Source of the DNA: Candidatus Heimdallarchaeota archaeon | Lineage (GTDB): Archaea; Asgardarchaeota; Heimdallarchaeia; JABLTI01 | Direction of reading: 5' to 3' | Assembly (NCBI GenBank): GCA_019058275.1 | Contig: JAHLVW010000066.1 | Span: 62,001 to 126,000, forward strand | Length of the DNA stretch: 64,000 bases | In this document: positions 37,084 to 45,770 of the stretch, in pieces | Layout of the letters: every line of letters begins with the position of its first letter | Position numbering within the stretch: position 1 is the stretch's first letter | Program-made: the position numbers and the translations under genes | The notes under the pieces: model-generated | Databases searched by the model: none | What the model saw: only the letters and a program-made list of their open reading frames with translations | What the model was told of the DNA's origin: nothing

Positions 37084-37965
37084 TTAAACTAAACCTCGTT
37101 CAACAAGCATGCTAAATTCCTCAAGAGAGAGTTTCTTACCATCTTTATATTTTTGTAATGCTTTCTCTGCTCGAGCTTCTATTGATTCTTTGACTTCTCT
37201 GAAATGATCAACACGTGCTTTCTGTCTAATTTTTTGTAATTCTTTTTGGTGTTTCTCTTTTCCTTTGATGACATCAATGAACTTCTTATGTGTTTCATCT
37301 GCGGTTTTCTTTGTTTCTATGAAATCTTTATGCCATTGATCAGCATCTTTTCGTATTTCGTCTATTTCAGCAAATAACTTGGTCATTTCATGATGATGCC
37401 TTTGAGATGATTTTGCTGTTCTGATAACTGCTTTATGATAGTGATTCAATTCAGCTTTAAAACCTTCATAAGTGCTAAAACGAGCATTTCTTTCTTGCCT
37501 TAAGGTTCTAATTGCTTCTGCTTCTTCGAGTTGTTCTTGCAAAGTAGCAATTTCTTGAACTAGTCGTTTTTCTTCTTCAGCTGGTAAAATTTCTGTTTGA
37601 ATTTTCCACTCAAGTTGTTTCAGATTTCGACGAAGAACTTTCTCAGGAATAGGAGGTTTTGGTAAAGGTTCTAATTCTTCGTCTTCCTTTATTTGGTCAA
37701 CTTCTTTTTTTGCTTCTACGAGATTTTTGCGAACAACTTCTCTTTTTTCCTTAAATTCTTGGACTTTTTTGTTTTCTTCATCTCTTTGTTTTTGATGGTC
37801 TTTAACTTTAGCAATTAGTTCAGCCATTTTTTTGTTTAACTCATCTCTTCGGTCTGCTTTTTCTCGAGCTTCAGTATTTAATTTGTCTCTGTTTACTCGA
37901 AGCTCACTTGCTTGCTTCTCGAGATCGGATAATTTTAGAACGAGTAGGTCAACTTCTGATATCAC
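37084..37965 (-). CDS. archaeal coiled-coil protein (COG1340-like)
   Basis: The 293-residue protein is almost entirely charged heptad coiled coil (DKLNTEAREKADRRDELNKK and similar), with one break near residues 95-115 (LEPLPKPPIPEKVLRRNLKQ) that turns the chain. The C-terminus has QKYKDGKKLSLEEFSMLVER, a conserved end of the uncharacterised archaeal family. The function is not established. The gene lies divergent from secY with a 366-base gap. Confidence 0.7.
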   Translation of the reverse strand: MISEVDLLVLKLSDLEKQASELRVNRDKLNTEAREKADRRDELNKKMAELIAKVKDHQKQRDEENKKVQEFKEKREVVRKNLVEAKKEVDQIKEDEELEPLPKPPIPEKVLRRNLKQLEWKIQTEILPAEEEKRLVQEIATLQEQLEEAEAIRTLRQERNARFSTYEGFKAELNHYHKAVIRTAKSSQRHHHEMTKLFAEIDEIRKDADQWHKDFIETKKTADETHKKFIDVIKGKEKHQKELQKIRQKARVDHFREVKESIEARAEKALQKYKDGKKLSLEEFSMLVERGLV

Positions 37966-38331
37966 GGGGATCGCCTTTAATTTTCAATAGAGGATTTATT
38001 ATAAAGTTAAAACCTTACGGATTTAACTCACATTCTATTAACGCTCAAAATACTTTGAGCATTATAATCGAAAATGAAATATAGACTTTTATAAATTCTT
38101 CGTCAACATCTTATTTCAAAAAAAGAGAAGAACTCTAGTACAATCTTCAAACGAAAAGTACTCAAAAACAAGTATTAACACTTAAAAAAAATGGTCAATT
38201 ACTAGCAAAAAGTTTTGAATATTAAAAGCTCAAACTATCCGAAATGCTAAAATAGAGAAAAGAATTCGCCAATATAGAGTAAAAAATATTAATCTTAGAC
38301 ATTGAATTGCTAATACAAGGCGTGAAACTTT
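37966..38331. other. intergenic region upstream of secY with a small hairpin
   Basis: The 366-base AT-rich region between the coiled-coil gene and secY has no open frame of note. Its only structure that stands out is a 7-base-pair inverted repeat, gctcaaa-atac-tttgagc, at 38043-38060. This could be an operator or a hairpin in an RNA leader. Several A runs lie between 38100 and 38290, probably with the secY promoter. Confidence 0.45.
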
Positions 38332-39756
38332 ATGACAAGTAAATTCCTGAAACTCTTCAAACCATTAACACATTTAACCTTTGAAGTTAAAAAGCCTGAT
38401 CGAACAGTTTCATTTAAAGAGAAAGCTGTTTGGACCATTGTCTGTCTTGTAGTTTACTTCATTATGATTAGCGTTCCACTCTACGGTATAGAAGAAACTG
38501 TTGGACAAGCTGACCCATTCTTTGCTATGAGAGCAATCTTAGCCTCTCAAAGAGGAACTTTGGGAGAATTAGGTATAGGTCCTATTGTAACAGCTGGTCT
38601 TATTATGCAATTACTTGTTGGCAGTCAAATCATCAAAGTTGATTTCAATAATCCTGAAGAAAGAGCATTATACACTGGTGCCCAAAAAGTATTAAGCGTT
38701 TTAATGGTCCTCTTCGAGGCTGGTGCTTACCTTTTCGGTGGTGCTTATGGTGAGGATATTACTCTACTAACTGGTACATTAATATTCGTGCAACTGCTGG
38801 CAGCTGGATTAGTTATCATGCTGATGGATGAGTTAATCCAGAAAGGATATGGTTTAGGTTCAGGAATATCATTATTTATTGCTGCTGGTGTTTCATTTAA
38901 CATACTAAACGGTCTGTTTGGATTCACAGAGGGGATTGGAGCAGATCCCGCAGGAAGGTACTATGGAGCAATCATAGCATTCTTCTATGGATTAGCAAAT
39001 AATGAGAAATTCATTAACGTCATATATAGACCATTAAATCCGGATATCATAGCTTTTCTAGCGACGATAGTCGTTTTTGGAATAGTTATATATGTAGAAT
39101 CTATGCGGATTGAAATACCGATCTCGCATGCCAAGTATAAAATTCCAGCAAGATATCCTATCAAGTTCCTTTACACGTCGAATATACCGGTAATACTGGC
39201 GTCAGCGTTGTTTGCGAATGTTTACTTCATCTCACAGATACTATACAAGAGGGTATCGGGAAACCCGATCGTCGACCTGATCGGCCGGTGGGACTTCGCC
39301 GGCGATCAACCAATGCCGACAGGTGGATTAGTTTATTATACTACAGCCCCTCGGGGAATATCGCAGATCGTAGACGATCCTATGCGGGCTGTGATATATT
39401 TAGTTATACTAGTTGCTGCATGTATGATTTTCTCGGCAATATGGTTGGAAACTGCAGGTATGGGTCCACGGGATGTTGCGAAACAACTCCTGGATGCTGA
39501 TATGCAAATTCCCGGTTTCAGAAGGAATCCCAAGGTCTTAGAAAAGTACCTTGAAAGATACATCCCTATAGCTGCCCTGCTGGGCGGTCTATTCATAGGG
39601 GTCTTGGCGGGATTCGCGGACTTCCTAGGAGCACTAGGAACGGGAACGGGAATTCTGCTGACTACGGGAATCATCAAGCAGTATTCAGAAATAATAGCCA
39701 AAGAACGTTTGGCAGAAATAAGTCCCGCAGTTCGGGACTTCCTAGGTATGGAATAA
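38332..39756 (+). CDS. secY: protein translocase subunit SecY
   Basis: The 474-residue protein has ten hydrophobic helices in the Sec61-alpha/SecY order. Typical segments are YGIEETVGQADPFFAMRAIL, LGIGPIVTAGLIMQLLVGSQ, GYGLGSGISLFIAAGV, then PISHAKYKIPARYPIKFLYT (the cytosolic loop) and LLGGLFIGVLAGFADFLGA near the end. It forms the membrane pore for secreted and membrane proteins. The last part of the gene, from about 39060, is visibly richer in G+C and uses codons such as cgg, ctg, gcg and ccg that the first half avoids, yet the protein is continuous. tRNA-Leu follows 40 bases downstream. Confidence 0.95.
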   Translation: MTSKFLKLFKPLTHLTFEVKKPDRTVSFKEKAVWTIVCLVVYFIMISVPLYGIEETVGQADPFFAMRAILASQRGTLGELGIGPIVTAGLIMQLLVGSQIIKVDFNNPEERALYTGAQKVLSVLMVLFEAGAYLFGGAYGEDITLLTGTLIFVQLLAAGLVIMLMDELIQKGYGLGSGISLFIAAGVSFNILNGLFGFTEGIGADPAGRYYGAIIAFFYGLANNEKFINVIYRPLNPDIIAFLATIVVFGIVIYVESMRIEIPISHAKYKIPARYPIKFLYTSNIPVILASALFANVYFISQILYKRVSGNPIVDLIGRWDFAGDQPMPTGGLVYYTTAPRGISQIVDDPMRAVIYLVILVAACMIFSAIWLETAGMGPRDVAKQLLDADMQIPGFRRNPKVLEKYLERYIPIAALLGGLFIGVLAGFADFLGALGTGTGILLTTGIIKQYSEIIAKERLAEISPAVRDFLGME

Positions 39757-39796
39757 AATCCTTACCTTCATTTTTTCCTTTTTTGGAAAATAAAAC

Positions 39797-39941
39797 GCGA
39801 GGGTAGCCAAGTGGTCAACGGCGAAGGACTCAAGATCTCCAGTATTTAACTGGAACAAAACTAGGCGTATGTCGTTGGTAACCCTGATGGGAAATCCTTT
39901 CCTGTAGAGGTTCGTGCGTTCGAATCGCGCCCCTCGCACCA
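39797..39941 (+). tRNA. tRNA-Leu(CAA) with an intron of about 59 bases
   Basis: The acceptor arms gcgaggg (39797-39803) and ccctcgc (39931-39937) pair fully; discriminator A and an encoded CCA follow. The anticodon arm aagga-ctCAAga-tcctt forms only if about 59 bases (39835-39893) are removed; the exact cut is ambiguous by one base. Near the cut sites tctc (39836-39839) can pair with ggga (39889-39892), giving the 4-base-pair centre of a bulge-helix-bulge motif for the archaeal splicing endonuclease. The long variable arm of a class II tRNA is present. It lies close behind secY. Confidence 0.88.
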
Positions 39942-40045
39942 TTTTATATCAATTTCTTAACTTCTGTTGATTTACCAAATACTTAAAACACCTAGTATTA
40001 ATTATACACAAGTAATTTTATTCATTAAAACCGGGATGGGTATTA

Positions 40046-40861
40046 ATGGAAATTTCAAAAGAAGAAATTGTAAAAAGTGAAGAAGTAATCGAAGAAACAA
40101 GAGTAGAGAAAAAGGGTTATTCCATCAGATTTTTCATATCATTAGCATTTTCATTTATTGGTATTGGTTTGTTAATTTTCTTAAATTCTAAACTACGAAC
40201 TATAATTAATACTCATGAAGGCAGTACTAATCCTAATGCATTGTATGACAATTATTTCTTTGATGGAATCTATTCCATATTTGCTGATAATTGGTCACTT
40301 GAATATACTACACTAAACACAGGGTTTTATATTGTTATGCCTATCATATTAGTATTATTATTCCTATCTGGTAGTACAATTTTAGCAAAAGATACAAGAG
40401 AAGCAAGAATTCAAATCTTCATTAATTGGTTTCTATACATAGCTTGCGCAATAACTACATTCCTTTTCTATTTAGTAAAAAAAGATGATGATACCATATG
40501 GCTTCAAGGCAATCCGTTTTTATGGTTCTTTGCTATGGTTCCATTCTATTTTATGTTAGCTTTACAGATTTCATTGCTAGTTGAGAAAAGAACTTTCTTG
40601 CGTTGGTTAACATTCTGGAAAGAAGAAGAACCTGAATATGAAGGTGTTATCATTATCATCCTTAGAGCTATCAATCTACTATTTATGTTTGCAATTATTG
40701 CCAATTATGCTTGGATTCCATTTTTCATGGGAATTGCTAAATTTGAAAATGTAGAAGCTCGTAGGTATCTCTTTCAAGTGCCACCAATACTGACAATAAC
40801 TTTTATGCTTCTTTGGTTACTAATAAAATTGATAGTTAATATAATTAAGAAGAGAAGATAA
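40046..40861 (+). CDS. six-helix membrane protein, function unknown
   Basis: The 271-residue protein begins with a charged, Glu/Lys-rich cytosolic tail (about 26 residues) and has about six transmembrane helices near residues 29-48, 95-115, 125-145, 157-178, 210-232 and 240-265. An extracellular loop of about 45 residues lies between helices 1 and 2. The C-terminus is basic (KKRR). No transporter or enzyme signature is recognised. Its start follows GGGATGGGT, which includes a plausible ribosome-binding site. Confidence 0.6.
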   Translation: MEISKEEIVKSEEVIEETRVEKKGYSIRFFISLAFSFIGIGLLIFLNSKLRTIINTHEGSTNPNALYDNYFFDGIYSIFADNWSLEYTTLNTGFYIVMPIILVLLFLSGSTILAKDTREARIQIFINWFLYIACAITTFLFYLVKKDDDTIWLQGNPFLWFFAMVPFYFMLALQISLLVEKRTFLRWLTFWKEEEPEYEGVIIIILRAINLLFMFAIIANYAWIPFFMGIAKFENVEARRYLFQVPPILTITFMLLWLLIKLIVNIIKKRR

Positions 40862-40959
40862 TCAAAGAAAAGTTAGAAAATAAAGTATAATATAGCTATG
40901 TGTCTAAAATATAAACATACCATAGCTTTCTTTATCTTTTAATACTGAATTTTAGATTT

Positions 40960-42165
40960 TTAGAAGAATGTTCTCAATCTTGTGTATCTTTTGGGGAATG
41001 CCAAGTTTATTTTTTTAATCATCTCATTATTAACACTTACCTTGTTGGATTCAATAAGATCATAGATTGTTCTGTAACCAGTGAAAAGTTGCGTAAAAGC
41101 ATTGATGTCTGAACTAAGATCTGCAGTTTTATTGTTACTCATTTCAACCTTTGCTTTTCCATTTTTTATTGTAATATTCATTTGATTAGTATTCCATGGT
41201 GCAAACTCGTCGTCTATCTTGATTGAAAATGAAAAGTTCAAGTTCTTCTCATAATCAAGTAGTTCCATTGCCTTTTCGATATCTACAATTCGAAACATTG
41301 GTCCGCCGGTAATTTGATATTTAAAAGATCCTTCCCAAAGGTCATCAAAATAATCTGTCACTCGTTCATCGCCTAAGAAACTAAAGCTAAAATCTTTGTT
41401 TTGATCTGTATGTTTCTTAATATAATCAAAAACTGTTAATCTTGCATGTTCACTATCAACAATTACATCACGTAGATTTAATCGAACGTTCCATGGTCCT
41501 TCTCTCTTTTCTAAATTGGTTATGAAGTATCCAACATTTTCCCCATTCTCAATGATGACAAAGATTTTGCTCTTTTTCTTTAAATGATTTTCCTTCCACA
41601 TTTCTGGACTATCAAATATAACTAAGTTGAATTTCTTACCTATCTTTTCCCTAATATACATAATAACTTTGAATGATTCCTCATGTGATATTTCTTTAAT
41701 TTCTAATGATTGGAAATCTTTAGGAATAAGTATATTTTTTGGTGGAGCAATTACCCAACCAAATTCAGCACAATTTTCATATCCATATCTTCGATAAAAT
41801 GAAAATTTAAATGGATATAAAACAGAAACAATCTGTTCATTTTTTCTCATAATTTTTAGTGATTCTGTAACCAATGCTGTTACTTGTCTTTGTCTTCGAA
41901 AGTGTGGTTTAGTTGCTACTGCGCCTATTCCTCCCATTTTCATTAAAACCCCTCTAACAAACATTTTGTAAGGATGAATGACATATGTACTAGTTAGTTC
42001 ATTGTTAACATAATAACCAAGGCTGTTTTTCAAATCAAGTGTAGCAAACCATCTTTTCCAATCTGAATCTTCCATTGCTTCAGAATAGAAACAATACTCC
42101 CACAAGTCTCTTAGATTCTCTTCTTTTTCATTTGATAATCTTTTAATTGACATATTCAGATTCAC
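40960..42165 (-). CDS. Eis-like GNAT acetyltransferase
   Basis: The 401-residue protein fits the Eis family: an N-terminal GNAT domain with MKMGGIGAVATKPHFRRQRQ (acetyl-CoA loop), then LYPFKFSFYRRYGYENCAEF, a second GNAT-like domain and a C-terminal SCP2-like domain (about 300-401) with the terminal LAFPKRYTRLRTFF, whose C-terminal carboxylate is often catalytic in Eis. These proteins acetylate amines such as aminoglycosides or protein lysines. In an archaeon the substrate is unknown. Confidence 0.75.
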   Translation of the reverse strand: MNLNMSIKRLSNEKEENLRDLWEYCFYSEAMEDSDWKRWFATLDLKNSLGYYVNNELTSTYVIHPYKMFVRGVLMKMGGIGAVATKPHFRRQRQVTALVTESLKIMRKNEQIVSVLYPFKFSFYRRYGYENCAEFGWVIAPPKNILIPKDFQSLEIKEISHEESFKVIMYIREKIGKKFNLVIFDSPEMWKENHLKKKSKIFVIIENGENVGYFITNLEKREGPWNVRLNLRDVIVDSEHARLTVFDYIKKHTDQNKDFSFSFLGDERVTDYFDDLWEGSFKYQITGGPMFRIVDIEKAMELLDYEKNLNFSFSIKIDDEFAPWNTNQMNITIKNGKAKVEMSNNKTADLSSDINAFTQLFTGYRTIYDLIESNKVSVNNEMIKKINLAFPKRYTRLRTFF

Positions 42166-42281
42166 CAGTTTTTTGATGAATATGTAAAATATAAATATTA
42201 CAGTCTTATTGTTTTTTTTATTTGATTATAAATTACAAAGATTTTAATGTCAATTATGACTACTTATGATACTAAGAGGTT

Positions 42282-43181
42282 TTGGAGTTTCACGACTTGC
42301 GACCAGGATTTACTGCATTGATCTTTATATCTGGAATAATAATCTTACATGTTATTATATTTCTAACTTATTATACTATAGTCATGAGGTTAATTTTTGG
42401 TAAACCAAAAAATAATCCAAAGCAATTTCTGAGAAGAAACAAAAACAAACTATTGCATGATGAGCAAAAGAAGAGAATAGTTTTTGTTGGTGATAGCATT
42501 ACTCATGGAATTTTAAGTGTAAACTACATCAAAATGATTGCAAAAGAATTAGGCAAGAGTAAATTTTATTATATTAATGCTGGAATAAATTCGCATCTGG
42601 CTTATAATGTTCTTATGAGAATAGATGAAATTGTTGCTTGCAATCCTGCTTACATCACAATAATGATCGGAACAAATGATGCCCATCGGGAAATGAAACT
42701 ATATAAAGAAACAAGATCTTCAAAGAGAATCAATCTGCCAAGAGAACCAACCAAGGAATGGTATAAAGAGAATTTGTTGAAGATAATCACAATTTTGCAG
42801 AAAAAGACAAATGCTAAATTAGCTATTTGCTCAATCCCACCAATTGGGGAAAATATGAATCATCCAATTTTCAAACAAAGCATTGAATATTCAAAATTAA
42901 TTAAAGAAATAGCTGAAAAGAGGGATTTAGTTTACCTGCCAGTTAATGAAAAGCAAATAGCCTTTTTAAAAGCAAATCCATCTAAACCAAAGCATGAACC
43001 TGAACACATGCTATATGAAACTACCGCAGCAAAATACTTTCTTTTGGGGCATAGTTTTGATAAGATGTCAAAGCATTATGGCTTTAATCTTTTAGTGGAT
43101 CATTTACATTTAAATTCTAGGGGAGCAAAAATTGTGGCAGATCTTATTGTTGGGTTCATTCTTTCCCAAGATTCTTCGTAA
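42282..43181 (+). CDS. membrane-anchored SGNH/GDSL hydrolase
   Basis: The 299-residue protein has an N-terminal transmembrane helix (about residues 12-35) and then an SGNH hydrolase: FVGDSITHG (catalytic Ser), INAGINSHLAYN, ITIMIGTNDAH (GxND) and a final DHLHLNSRGAKIVADLI with the catalytic Asp/His. It is probably an esterase or acetylhydrolase acting on lipids or glycans at the membrane. The start is a TTG at 42282; later in-frame ATGs would cut the anchor. Its 3' end overlaps the convergent family gene A1 by 26 bases. Confidence 0.75.
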   Translation: MEFHDLRPGFTALIFISGIIILHVIIFLTYYTIVMRLIFGKPKNNPKQFLRRNKNKLLHDEQKKRIVFVGDSITHGILSVNYIKMIAKELGKSKFYYINAGINSHLAYNVLMRIDEIVACNPAYITIMIGTNDAHREMKLYKETRSSKRINLPREPTKEWYKENLLKIITILQKKTNAKLAICSIPPIGENMNHPIFKQSIEYSKLIKEIAEKRDLVYLPVNEKQIAFLKANPSKPKHEPEHMLYETTAAKYFLLGHSFDKMSKHYGFNLLVDHLHLNSRGAKIVADLIVGFILSQDSS

Positions 43182-44001
43182 ACTCTAGTGATGGTTGTTC
43201 TGCATCTGGGTGAACATTATTGTACCAATAAAGCTCATCACAGAAACTAGCATGGTGTAATGTTTGGGTTCTCCTCATGTTCCAGAATTTTCCTGGATGT
43301 GCTCCTTGTACATTTCCTCTATAGCAAGATGCAATGTAAGCAATGTTCGGATCTTGAAAATCTTTAAGAGCTTCATGTATAACACATTTATCGAATCTGA
43401 ATAATACTTTGTAATCATCAAAGAAGCATGAAGTGAAATTTCCTAATCCAGTTTCAGTCCAATATTTAATTGATTTCTCACCGGATTCCCTTTGAGTTTT
43501 TCTCTTATAATCAGCATTTCTCACTTCTTCATCAACTATTTTAGCAAGAATCTGTTTGTATAACTCAAGACCCTTCTCTTCACCTAAAACATCAATAAAC
43601 GATTTGACGCGATAATAAGAAATTCGTATATAGGCTTTTGTGTAATTTAAATTGAAAATTTCTACTCTGTCATCTTTGGTTTTTGTTCCATCAGGCAAAT
43701 CCCAATATTTGCAAACAAATTGGCTGATTATGTCTTGTAGTTCTTTTTTATCTTTCAAAATTGTTAGATTTTTAACAACTTCTTCAAGTTCTAAGAAACT
43801 TGAATTAACCTTTTTATTATCCACATCTTCGTTTAACCGTTTTTTCAATGCCTGAATGTATTCACTTTCTATCTCTGGTTTGATTTCCATGAGATATTTA
43901 AGAAAAGGTTCAGTTGCTTGAATAATGCGTCCAAGATTTTCAGATGGATTGACATTATGAATTGCTTTAGTATTATAACACTTATGATTCTCAACTTTCA
44001 T
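43156..44001 (-). CDS. A1: ATC-hydrolase-like family protein (subfamily A)
   Basis: The 281-residue protein starts with a family-specific KCYNTKAIHNVNPSENLGRI, is helical in the middle and ends with a conserved core. The core is RFDKC (Cys206), a helix HEALKDFQDPNIAYIASC (Cys226), YRGN, then RRTQTLHHASFCDELYW (Cys254), and VHPDAEQPSLEF. This C-x20-C ... RTxTL...CD core resembles the L-2-amino-thiazoline-4-carboxylate hydrolase superfamily. The distance is large, so the substrate is not implied. It is downstream of the winged-helix gene on the same strand, so regulator and A1 may be an operon, divergent from the array. Confidence 0.6.
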   Translation of the reverse strand: MKVENHKCYNTKAIHNVNPSENLGRIIQATEPFLKYLMEIKPEIESEYIQALKKRLNEDVDNKKVNSSFLELEEVVKNLTILKDKKELQDIISQFVCKYWDLPDGTKTKDDRVEIFNLNYTKAYIRISYYRVKSFIDVLGEEKGLELYKQILAKIVDEEVRNADYKRKTQRESGEKSIKYWTETGLGNFTSCFFDDYKVLFRFDKCVIHEALKDFQDPNIAYIASCYRGNVQGAHPGKFWNMRRTQTLHHASFCDELYWYNNVHPDAEQPSLEFTKNLGKE

Positions 44002-44089
44002 AATTGCTAAGTTAGATTCTTGCTTAAAAAGTATACTCTAAATTCTTGGTAAAACTACAGTCATATTCTCAGAATTCGAGAATTTGTAT

Positions 44090-44749
44090 CTACTCTTGAT
44101 ATGTTTCTTGTAATTTCTTGATTAGTTCTGGGTCTTTTATTAATACAAGTAGAGATGATGCTAGATCATTAATGTAGTTTACAGAATCAATGTCTATATT
44201 GATATATAGATCTGTTAGTATCTTGCTCTTTGGAATTTTTGCAACTATGTCTCTATTATATTCTTGTTCTAAATCAAACATTTTAAGCATAAGCTTTTCA
44301 AAAACATTATAGTTGATCAACGGTTTATTATCAATATTCTCTAAAACAGTGTAGAGTTTTTTTAGATGTTCTTTTCTTTTCTCTGCAACTTCAGGATAAA
44401 CCTCTTCTTTCTTAGCTTTGAGAAATATATCAGCTGTTCGTGTGTACAATTTTTCTGATAATCTCTTTCCCTCTGTTAATCGATGACCAGATATCTTTAC
44501 TAATTCAGCTTCTTCTAATTTCTCTAGATATCGATAAATAGTCTTAATGGTATAGGTGTGCTTATTCGTTTCTTCATCAATATATAGCTCATGAATCTCT
44601 TTTGCAGTCATGTATTTATTGGCTCTTAAAGCCTTAATGATAGTTAGATGTTCTTCTGCAAGTTTTGTTTGCTCTGGATTTAGAAATTTAATAATCGGCG
44701 TTTCATAATCAATATAATTCTTGAATTTGCTGTTTTCTTTTTTTGTCAT
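44090..44749 (-). CDS. winged-helix transcription regulator of the array
   Basis: The product of about 219 residues has an N-terminal winged-helix DNA-binding domain (AEEHLTIIKALRANKYMTAK then a recognition-helix region TIKTIYRYLEKLEEAELVKI and a wing SGHRLTEGKRLSEKLYTR), and a helical C-terminal half that probably dimerises or senses a ligand. It lies between A1 and the divergent B1-B5 array, with two palindromes in the gap. This arrangement is that of a local regulator. It may be a PadR/ArsR-type protein, but the exact family is not clear. The ATG at 44749 is preferred to the one three codons upstream. Confidence 0.65.
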   Translation of the reverse strand: MTKKENSKFKNYIDYETPIIKFLNPEQTKLAEEHLTIIKALRANKYMTAKEIHELYIDEETNKHTYTIKTIYRYLEKLEEAELVKISGHRLTEGKRLSEKLYTRTADIFLKAKKEEVYPEVAEKRKEHLKKLYTVLENIDNKPLINYNVFEKLMLKMFDLEQEYNRDIVAKIPKSKILTDLYINIDIDSVNYINDLASSLLVLIKDPELIKKLQETYQE

Positions 44750-44828
44750 GATGTACACACACTATTAGTTCTACTTCTCTTCTAATTAAATCTACTTGCT
44801 ATGTACTTAAGATTAAAGGCAATACTAA

Positions 44829-44882
44829 TATATAATACTGTCCATAAATGTCATTAAGCGACATTTTTTGTCTCTCATAGAC
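44829..44882 (+). promoter_or_regulatory. divergent promoter of the array with two palindromes
   Basis: A TATA-like element TATATAAT lies at 44829-44836. ATGTC-N7-GACAT is at 44848-44864 and GTCT-N5-AGAC at 44870-44882. The palindromes fall where transcription toward B1 (ATG 44921) would start, as expected of a repressor site, and share the GTC/GAC half-site. The nearby winged-helix protein is the obvious candidate to bind them. Confidence 0.5.
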
Positions 44883-44920
44883 AATTAAAGTCTCTTACTT
44901 CTGAACTAAGGGTGAAATCA

Positions 44921-45760
44921 ATGAAAGTTGAAAAAGTGGGAAAATTTAATCCAAAACGTACCATTAAAAGGGATATTGCGAGTTCAAATAGATCTTTTCT
45001 TTTATTTCATGAAAGATTTATGAAATATCTCTATGATAAGAAATCAGATATCTATCACTCATATATTGAAAATCTAATCTCTAAATATAAATCTGAAACA
45101 AATCAAGAGTATGAACTTGCTGATGAACTAGATATTAATTCAGTAAAGTCCAAACTAGAATTACTATTGAAAAATCAAGATTTAATCAAAATATGTGTAA
45201 ATTTACATCTTTCGTTGTTAAAAATTCCTCAAAATTATTCTTGGGAACCTGAGGAGCTTTCATTATTACACATAGATGTTGATAGAGCTAATTATGCACC
45301 AAGGTATTTTGCATATAAAACACTGATAGAATTGATTGACAGAAAGGAAGCGATTCGATTTCTTAAGGAATTCACAGATTACTACATTACTAATTTCAGA
45401 GTAGGTAAATATGATGATTTAACATCTATCTTTGATGATGATGTTAAAAGAAGGAAGAAATTCGATTCATCAGTTTATACATGTGTTCTAATTAATGATG
45501 GGAAATATGCTGGAAAATGTGAAAAGTGTATGGGTTATGAATCATTAAAGGATTTAGAGGATAATGAAATATCTGAAATTGTTTTGTGTTATGGTGATTT
45601 TGCTTTAATAAGGAAATTGAATGAGAATTTCCTAGCAACGAGAACCATCACTCTCAATAAAGATCCATATTGTGATTTATGTGTTCACGATACTCGAATT
45701 GTGAAGGAAATTGAGCATCCTTCTCGAGAATTTTTTGATAGTCTAAATAAAAAGAAATGA
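44921..45760 (+). CDS. B1: ATC-hydrolase-like family protein (subfamily B, divergent)
   Basis: The 279-residue protein begins MKVEKVGKFNPKRTIKRD, which matches the N-terminus of the other B members (for example VIKFGEFNP). The C-terminal core has CEKCMGYESLKDLEDNEISE, LCYGDFALIRK and TRTITLNKDPYCDLCVHDTR, then IEHPSREFFDSL, the B-subfamily end. The middle is helical with no signal peptide. The ATG at 44921 has GGTGA about 8 bases upstream; the GTG at 44912 is an alternative. It is the first gene of the plus-strand array, 10 bases before A2. Function is not known; the fold is inferred from the Cys/RTxTL/C pattern. Confidence 0.55.
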   Translation: MKVEKVGKFNPKRTIKRDIASSNRSFLLFHERFMKYLYDKKSDIYHSYIENLISKYKSETNQEYELADELDINSVKSKLELLLKNQDLIKICVNLHLSLLKIPQNYSWEPEELSLLHIDVDRANYAPRYFAYKTLIELIDRKEAIRFLKEFTDYYITNFRVGKYDDLTSIFDDDVKRRKKFDSSVYTCVLINDGKYAGKCEKCMGYESLKDLEDNEISEIVLCYGDFALIRKLNENFLATRTITLNKDPYCDLCVHDTRIVKEIEHPSREFFDSLNKKK

Positions 45761-45770
45761 GGTAAAAAAA

